The position numbers were made by a program, and so were the translations under genes. A model generated the notes under the pieces. The model ran no database searches. It saw only the letters and a program-made list of their open reading frames with translations, and was not told the DNA's origin. A stretch of 64,000 nucleotides of DNA, from positions 216,190,526 to 216,254,525 of the forward strand of contig CM022301.1 in NCBI GenBank assembly GCA_011799875.1, given 5' to 3'. This stretch comes from Thinopyrum elongatum (lineage: Eukaryota; Streptophyta; Magnoliopsida; Poales; Poaceae). Below, one piece after another: positions 57,738 to 64,000 of the stretch; the first letter of the stretch is position 1; every line of letters begins with the position of its first letter.

Positions 57738-59510
57738 GGTTTATCCCCGGCCTCTGCATCAGTTGATGCACGCAACCATATTATTAAGCAAAGTCTCCAC
57801 AAAGTACGCAATCCGATATAAGTTCGCAAGCAAGATCGAATAAAAAGAATAAGCTCCCACAACCAGCAAAAATATGACAAGATGACTAGACACCTTTTTT
57901 TTTGAAAAGGAGGTTAAAACCCCCGGCCTCTGCATCAATCGATGCATGCGGCCATCTTTATTTATTATTCCACCGAGGTCTAACAAGAACATACATCAAG
58001 CCACCCGAAGCCACCACTCATACCTACAAAACTCGATAATGTGGAGTGCTCTCACTCCCCATATCTAAACCGGTGTCGTCGCCGATCCATCCACATAACG
58101 TATCGGAACGAACAGCCGGTGCAGCAGACCTAAAGCGTACACCACATGCACACATTTTAGACGCCGCCATCATCATCAGACCGCTGACCCATCTTCAGAA
58201 GAGAGATCCGCATCATCCTTGCCAGTCCGTCCATCCAGACGTGAAGATTCTGGAAGATCTGTCGTGCGTAGCACCTGCCGACCAGGCATGACACAGCGTA
58301 GCACCTGTCGGTCAGGCATGACTTGACATCTCCACCGAAGCTCCGTGCAAGACGAAGCCGCTCCACCTACTGCCTCTGTCTTCCAGCGCTGCTCCACAAA
58401 CGATGCTCCCAAGAGAGAAACGACACCGCAGTACCGCCATCGTATGATCTGGAAGACCAGATCCTCGGGTTTCCCTCCGGAGCAGCACAAGTGGGTCGAC
58501 AGTCGTTGCACGACGATGCCTTCATCAAGGTAACGACGCAGAACGCCGCCATCGTCTGCTATCGGCTCGGTTTTCACCGGCAACTATGTCTTTCCGACTC
58601 GCAACCAGAACTAGATGACAGATCTCGAGATCTGATCATCCAGCCTCAGGCTGACCACCTCCGACGGAGGAGATGGCCACCACCGCCGGCTGCACCGGCC
58701 AGATCAGATCTGACCGGAGGTGCCGCCAAGCCGTCCACCAGGCCCTCCACGCCGCCACCGATCTGAAGCCGGATGACGCGCCGCCGCAACATAAGTCGCC
58801 GCCGCCCGTGACCGGGCTGCCCGACGCGCCGCAGTCGCCGTCGCCCGCGACAGGGCCAGTCACCGCCGCCGCCGTGGCCATCGCCGCCGCCGCCAGATCT
58901 GTCGCGCCTCCGCACGCGCAAGGGCTCCGCACCACCTGTGAAACGCGGGAGAGAGGAGGATCCCCGCCACCGCCGTCGGCCCCCGGGCGCATCCCGGCGG
59001 CGTCCTTCGGCGGCGGCGGGGTGAGGGAAGGTGGATTCAAGAGCGGGGGCAGCTAGGGCTGGGGACCCTCCCGAGCCGCCCGAGTGGGGGCGACGCGGGG
59101 GTGTTGTTCCCGTCCTCTACGTCGTAGGTGAGAGCTCTCGTCAACCGATGACTAGACACCTATTTTACTGTTGGACCGCCATCCAAAGTGGTTATAGGTA
59201 TCCTGTGTTACCGTCTCCCAATGGTTGCACCCGTAAGCCATATGTTCTCTGGCTTCCGCACGGTGGAGTAACGATCACGTATAGATCCAGCCAGTCGCCT
59301 GAAAGATAACCTGCAAAAAAATTGTAATGTTTTGCGTGTTAAAAATAACATCATCCCGGTAGTTCCAGATAGCCCAAAGTAATGCACATAGCCCGACTCG
59401 AATATGCACCGCTATCTTAGACTCTATTTCATTTAGCCATGTCCCAAAATTAATTGGTCATGTTGTAAGGTGGACTGACATTAAAGAACACATGTATCGG
59501 GAGCAACTCG
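57738..59510 (-). mobile_element. LINE 3' end (5'-truncated), interrupted by a second non-LTR element
   Basis: The minus strand gives the C-terminal end of a plant LINE ORF2 (WLNEIESK, then LCALLWAIWNYRDDVIFN, then EHMAYGCNHWETVTQDTY) at about 59439-59165, with in-frame TGA codons. A 3' UTR follows, ending in the LINE tail CAGAGGCCGGGGATAAACC (57738-57756). It is 5'-truncated at or near 59510 and no target duplication was found. Confidence 0.7.
57896..59146 (-). mobile_element. Non-LTR retroelement, 1.25 kb, with 15-bp target duplication
   Basis: Flanked by a perfect 15-bp duplication GATGACTAGACACCT (57881-57895, 59147-59161). Read on the minus strand it ends in poly(A) (57896-57903) right after a tail rich in GAGGCCGGGGGTTTTAACC. 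It is too short for RT. The 5' half is GC-rich with Gly/Ala-rich frames of no clear function. It shares its 3' tail with the LINE it landed in, so it is either an internally deleted LINE or a SINE-like parasite. Confidence 0.85.
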
Positions 59511-60264
59511 TATAGAATCTGAGCCTATGGTGCAAAAATAGAAAAAACGGATCTGTACCATTGGATGGAAGATTGGTGGCCCAGATTCGGGTGGGGCATT
59601 GTGTGCGCAAAATTTGCAAAAAAGACCGTCCACAACAGCTAATTTGGTCCCGATGCCCCTACTCGTTCATACCCAAATCCCCTGGGCAGAGCCAGCCCAC
59701 GAACAGATTTTTCCCCAGGGACGGTGGCGGCGGCGACCCAGATCCCTTTTCCAAGCTAGACGAGTACTCCCTCCTCCAGATCTCTCGATGGCTCCTTGCC
59801 GTTGTGTGGCCGGAGGCCCAGTTTGAGACGGACCAGATCGGAGCTCGTCAGCCACCAACCTCCGTTCCACACTGTCCTCATCGCAACCTCCCTTCTGAAG
59901 GTCCGATAGCTCTAGGTTCGTCACCTCCTCTCCCTCTCTCTCTCTAACGCTCTAGTGATAGATCACATCCTCCTCCCCCACGTCGGCGGCAAGTTGGTTG
60001 TGGTCCCCTCGGATCCTTCCCGACCGGCCGTGCGAGGAGGTGCTTCATTTTTGTAGTAAGTAGATGTTAACTTTTATTTCCTAGTAATTTTCTGCTACAT
60101 CCCAATTTCTATCAATTAGATTAATGCTGCATCTCTCTGATTCTATTTTTTTTTTTTCATGTCGAATTTTCTCAGTGAATGATGCATTTTAATAACTTAG
60201 ATTTGATGGTGTATTGGTACTATTATTATAGGCGTTTTGGTACTCTAATTTGGAAGATTTGATG
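59511..60264. other. Unassigned intergenic stretch
   Basis: A GC-rich patch (59640-59950) with a CT microsatellite at about 59929-59946 resembles a 5' UTR/first exon region, but no protein similarity is recognisable. It is AT-rich from 60050 onward. It could be the edge of an unseen gene or TE. Confidence 0.35.
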
Positions 60265-62035
60265 TGTTGGGAAACGTAGCATGCAATTTCAAAAAAAAAA
60301 ATCCTACGCTCACGCAAGATCTATCTAGGAGATGCATAGCAACGAGGGGGGAGAGTGTGTCTACGTACCCTCGTAGACCGTAAGCGGAAGCGTTTCACAA
60401 CGCGGTTGATGTAGTCAAACTTTCTTCGCGCTCCACCGATCGAGTACCGAACGTACGGCACCTCCGAGTTCTGCGCACGTTCAGCTCGATGACGTCCCTC
60501 GCCTTCTTGATCCAGCAAGGTGTCGAGGTAGTAGATGAGTTCCGTCAGCACGACGGTGTGGTGACGGTGATAGTGATGTGATCCGCGTAGGGCTTCGCCT
60601 AAGCACCGCGAGAATATGACCGGGGGTGTAAATTATGGAGGGGGGCGCCGCACACGGCTAACAATTGATGTTGTGTGTTCTAGGCGCCCCCTCCCCACGT
60701 ATATATAGGTGGGAGGGGGAGGGGAGCACCAAGGGTGCGCCCCAAGTAGGAGGAATCCTACTTGGGGTCCTCCCCAATTCGGCCTCCCCCCTTCCATAAT
60801 TGCCGGAGGGGGAAGGAAAGAGGAGGGAGGAGGGAAGGAAGGGGGAGGCCGAATCCCCCCCTTTCCTTCTCCCTTCCCCTCTTTCCTTCTCCTCTGGTTC
60901 GGCCCATATGGGGGGCGCAGCAGCCCCTGGTGGCTGCTGTGTTTCCCCTCTTGGCCCATAAGGCCCATATCTTTTGCCGGGGGTGCCCGGAACCCCTTCC
61001 GATGACCCGATATGTACCCGGTACCCTCCGGAACACTTCCGGTGTCCGAATACCATCGTCCTATATATCAATCTTTACCTCTCGACCATTTCGAGACTCC
61101 TCGTCATGTCTGTGATCTCATCCGGGACTCCGAACAACATTCGTTCACCAAATCTTATAACTCATACAATACTAAATCGTTATCGAACGTTAAGCGTGCG
61201 GACCCTACGGGTTCGAGAACTATGTAGGCATGACCGAGACATCTCTCCGGTCAATAACCAATAGCGGAACCTGGATGCTCATATTGGCTCCTACATATTC
61301 TACGAAGATCTTTATCGGTCGAACCGTTATGACAACATACATTATTCCCTTTGTTCATCGGTATGTTACTTGCCCGAGACTCGATCGTCGGTATCTTCAT
61401 ACCTAGTTCAATCTCGTTACCGGCAAGTCTCTTTACTCATTCCATAATACATCATACTACAACTAACTCATTAGTCACTTTGCTTGCAAGGCTTCTTATG
61501 ATGTGTATTACCGAGAGGGCCCAGAGATGCCTCTCCGATACTCGGAGTGACAAATCCCAATCTCGATCTATGCCAACTCAACAAACACCTTCAGAGATAC
61601 CTGTAGAGCATATTTATAATCACCCAGTTACGTTGTGACGTTTGATAGTAGACAAGGCATTCCTCCGGTATCCGGGAGTTGCATAATCTCATAGTCGAAG
61701 GAATATGTATTTGACATGAAGAAAGCAATAGCAATAAAACTGGAAGATCATAATGCTAAGCTAACGGATGGGTCTTGTCCATCACATCATTCTCCTAATG
61801 ATGTGATCCCGTTATCAAATGACAACTCATGTCCATGGTCAGGAAACCTTAACCATCTTTGATCAACGAGCTAGTCAAGTAGAGGCTCACTAGGGACACA
61901 GTGTTTGTCTATGTATTCACACATGTATTTAGGTTTCCGATCAATACAATTCTAGCATGAATAATAAACATTTATCATGAATAAGCAAATATAAAATAAC
62001 AACTTTATTATTGCCTCTAGGGCATATTTCCTTCA
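60265..62035 (-). repeat. 3' LTR of the Angela/BARE-type element
   Basis: A 1,771-bp LTR, related to the solo LTR at 8197-9921 (1,725 bp) with many substitutions and indels, so it comes from a different subfamily or an older copy. Confidence 0.93.
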
Positions 62036-62068
62036 GTCTCCCACTTGCACTAGAGCCAATAATCTAGA

Positions 62069-64000
62069 TTACATTGTAATGATTCTAGCACCCATGGAGT
62101 CTTGGTGCTGATCATGTTTTGCTCGTGGAAGAGGCTTAGTCAACGGGTTTGCTACATTCGGATCCGTATGTATTTTGCAAATCTCTATGTCTCCCTCCTT
62201 GACTTGATCACGATTGGAGTTGAAGCGTCTCTTGATGTGTTTGGTTCTTTTGTGAAATCTGGATTCCTTCGCTAAGGCAATTGCTCCAGTATTGTCACAA
62301 AAGATTTTCATTGGACCCGATGCACTAGGTATTACACCTAGATCGGATATGAACTCCTTCATCCAGACTCCTTCATTTGCTGCTTCTGAAGCAGCTATGT
62401 ACTCCGCTTCACACGTAGATCCCGCCACGACGCTCTGCTTGGAACTGCACCAACTGATAGCTCCACCATTCAAAATAAATACATATCCGGTTTGTGACTT
62501 AGAGTCATCTGAATCAGTGTCAAAGCTAACATCGATGTAACCATTTACGACGAGCTCTTTGTCACCTCCATAAACGAGAAACATATCCTTGGTCCTTTTC
62601 AGGTACTTCAGGATGTTCTTGACCGCTATCCAGTGATCCACTCCTGGATTACTTTGATACCTCCCTGCCAAACTTATAGCAAGGCACACATCAGGTCTGG
62701 TACACAACATAGCATACATGATAGAACCTATGGCTGAAGCATAGGGAATGACTTTCATTTTCTCTCTATCTTTTGCAGTGGTCGGGCATTGAGTCTTACT
62801 CATCTTCACACCTTGCAACACAGGCAAGAACCCTTTCTTTGACTGATCCATTTTGAACTTCTTCAAAACTTTATCAAGGTATGTGCTTTGTGAAAGTCCT
62901 ATTAAGCATCTCGATCTATCCCTATAGATCTTGATGCCCAATATATAAGCAGCTTCACCGAGGTCTTTCATTGAAAAATTCTTATTCAAGTATCCTTGTA
63001 TGCTATCCAGAAATTCTATACCATTTCCAATCAACAATATGTCACCCACATATAATATCAGAAATGCTACAGAGCTCCCACTCACTTTCTTGTAAATACA
63101 GACTTCACCGAAAGTCTGTATAAATCCATATGCTTTGATCACTTCATCAAAGCGTATATTCCAACTCCGAGATGCTTGCACCAGTCCCTAGATGGATCGC
63201 TGGAGCTTGCACACTTTGTCAGCACCTTTAGGATCGACAAAACCTTCTGGTTGCATCATATACAACTCTTCTTTAAGAAATCCATTAAGGAATGCAGTTT
63301 TGACGTCCATTTGCCAGATTTCATAATCATAAAATGCGGCAATTGCTAACATGATTCGGACGGACTTAAGAATCGCTACGGGTGAGAAAGTCTCATCGTA
63401 GTCAACCCCTTGAACTTGTCGAAAACCTTTTGCGACAAGCCAAGCTTTATAGACAGTAACATTACCATCGGCGTCAGTCTTCTTCTTGAAGATCCATTTA
63501 TTTTCTATGGCTTGCCGATCATCGGGCAAATCCACCAAAGTCCACACTTTGTTCTCATACATGGATCCTATCTCAGATTTCATGGCCTCAAGCCACCTGT
63601 CGGAATCTGGGCTCATCATAGCTTCTTCATAGTTCGTAGGTTCGCCTTGGTCTAGTAACATGACTTCCATTACAGGATTCCCGTACCACTCTGGTGCGGA
63701 TCGTGTTCTGGTTGACCTACGAAGCTCTATAGTAACTTTATCTGAAGTTTCATGATCATCATCATTAACTTCCTCTCTAGTTGGTGTAGGCATCACGGGA
63801 ACGGTTTTCTCTGATGAACTACTTTCCAATTCGAGAGAAGGTACGATTACCTCATCAAGTTCTACTTTCCTCCCACTCACTTCTTTCGAGAGAAACTCCT
63901 TCTCTAGAAAGGTTCCATTCTTGGCAACAAAGATCTTGCCTTCGGATTTGTGGTAGAAGGTGTACCCAATTGTTTCCTTAGGGTATCCTATGAAGACGCA
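62069..64000 (-). pseudogene. Copia Pol: end of integrase, RT and RNase H (partial, inactive)
   Basis: The frame is open from 64000 (CVFIGYPKETIGYTFY, integrase/RT linker) to TAG 63188-63190 (Tyr expected in RSIYGL). It continues in the same frame from 63187 to the stop at 62069. RT blocks present include NKWIFKKK, WQMDVKTAFLNG and a mutated active site YVGD (63041-63052) instead of YVDD. RNase H follows (CEAEYIAAS, DNTGAIALA, HIKRRFN). The stop and the lost catalytic Asp make it inactive. Confidence 0.93.

Larger units (their letters stand above)
60265..64000 (-). mobile_element. Angela/BARE/WIS-type copia element, minus strand, cut by window end
   Basis: The 3' LTR (60265-62035, TGTTGGGAAACG to CCTTCA) is followed on the + strand by the polypurine tract complement GTCTCCCACTTGCACTAGAG and then by the pol frame on the minus strand. 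The 5' part lies beyond 64000. LTR ends and pol identify the Triticeae Angela/BARE/WIS group. Confidence 0.95.

Noticed and set aside
58636..59040. 134-codon minus-strand ORF in the non-LTR element
   Set aside because: Low-complexity Gly/Ala/Pro-rich frame with other frames also open; no zinc knuckle or other LINE ORF1 motif.

Overview
The window is plant nuclear DNA from a grass of the wheat tribe (Triticeae; wheat or Aegilops most likely). The evidence is the TE content: Angela/BARE/WIS-type copia LTRs, long gypsy LTRs, small PIF/Harbinger elements with TAA target sites and LINE 3' tails. The genes have plant GT-AG introns and very GC-rich exons. There is no bacterial-style gene organisation.

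Only two host genes can be supported. Both encode secreted purple acid phosphatases (PAPs), both are on the + strand, and they lie at the two ends of a roughly 50 kb TE nest. PAP copy 1 (1201-3670, three exons, 451 aa) looks intact; a hAT element sits 12 bp after its stop codon, its target-site copy starting 4 bp after the stop. PAP copy 2 (exon 1 at 52985, exons 2-4 at 55764-57109) carries a 4-bp GCGC insertion that shifts the frame inside the metallophosphoesterase domain. Its first intron holds a solo LTR. A second copy of its promoter and exon 1 lies 15,874 bp upstream (37111-37251), cut off from the rest of the gene by a full-length gypsy element.

Layout: 1-326 Harbinger transposase tail; 1121-3670 PAP1; 3683-5650 hAT element (8-bp TSD); 6048-15946 minus-strand LTR element with one giant ORF and no reverse transcriptase, itself carrying an Angela-type solo LTR (8197-9921); 16996-19128 Harbinger with a dead transposase; 19360-19508 hairpin; 19558-36179 second Harbinger, split by a 14.3 kb Tekay-like chromovirus (20815-35096, LTRs of 4.2 kb); 35638-51512 first unit of a tandem duplication containing a 13.9 kb Tat-type gypsy element on the minus strand (37584-51447) with a spliced antisense gene; 51512-54518 second unit with a solo LTR; PAP2 exons 2-4 up to 57109; 57110-60264 AT-rich repeats and two nested non-LTR elements; 60265-64000 an Angela/BARE-like copia element running off the window.

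The most unusual items are these. (1) A junction with only GA microhomology shows that the 5' part of PAP2 plus a complete retrotransposon was tandemly duplicated; one copy of the element was later reduced to a solo LTR. (2) The Tat-type element carries a four-exon antisense gene with its own TATA-like box. (3) Both LTRs of the Tekay-like element keep a candidate spliced, acidic, tyrosine-rich reading frame with a GC-AG intron. (4) The RT-less LTR element has a continuous frame of about 1,700 codons. (5) Arrays of short palindromes lie in two unrelated LTR families. All calls come from reading the sequence by eye; no database search was run.
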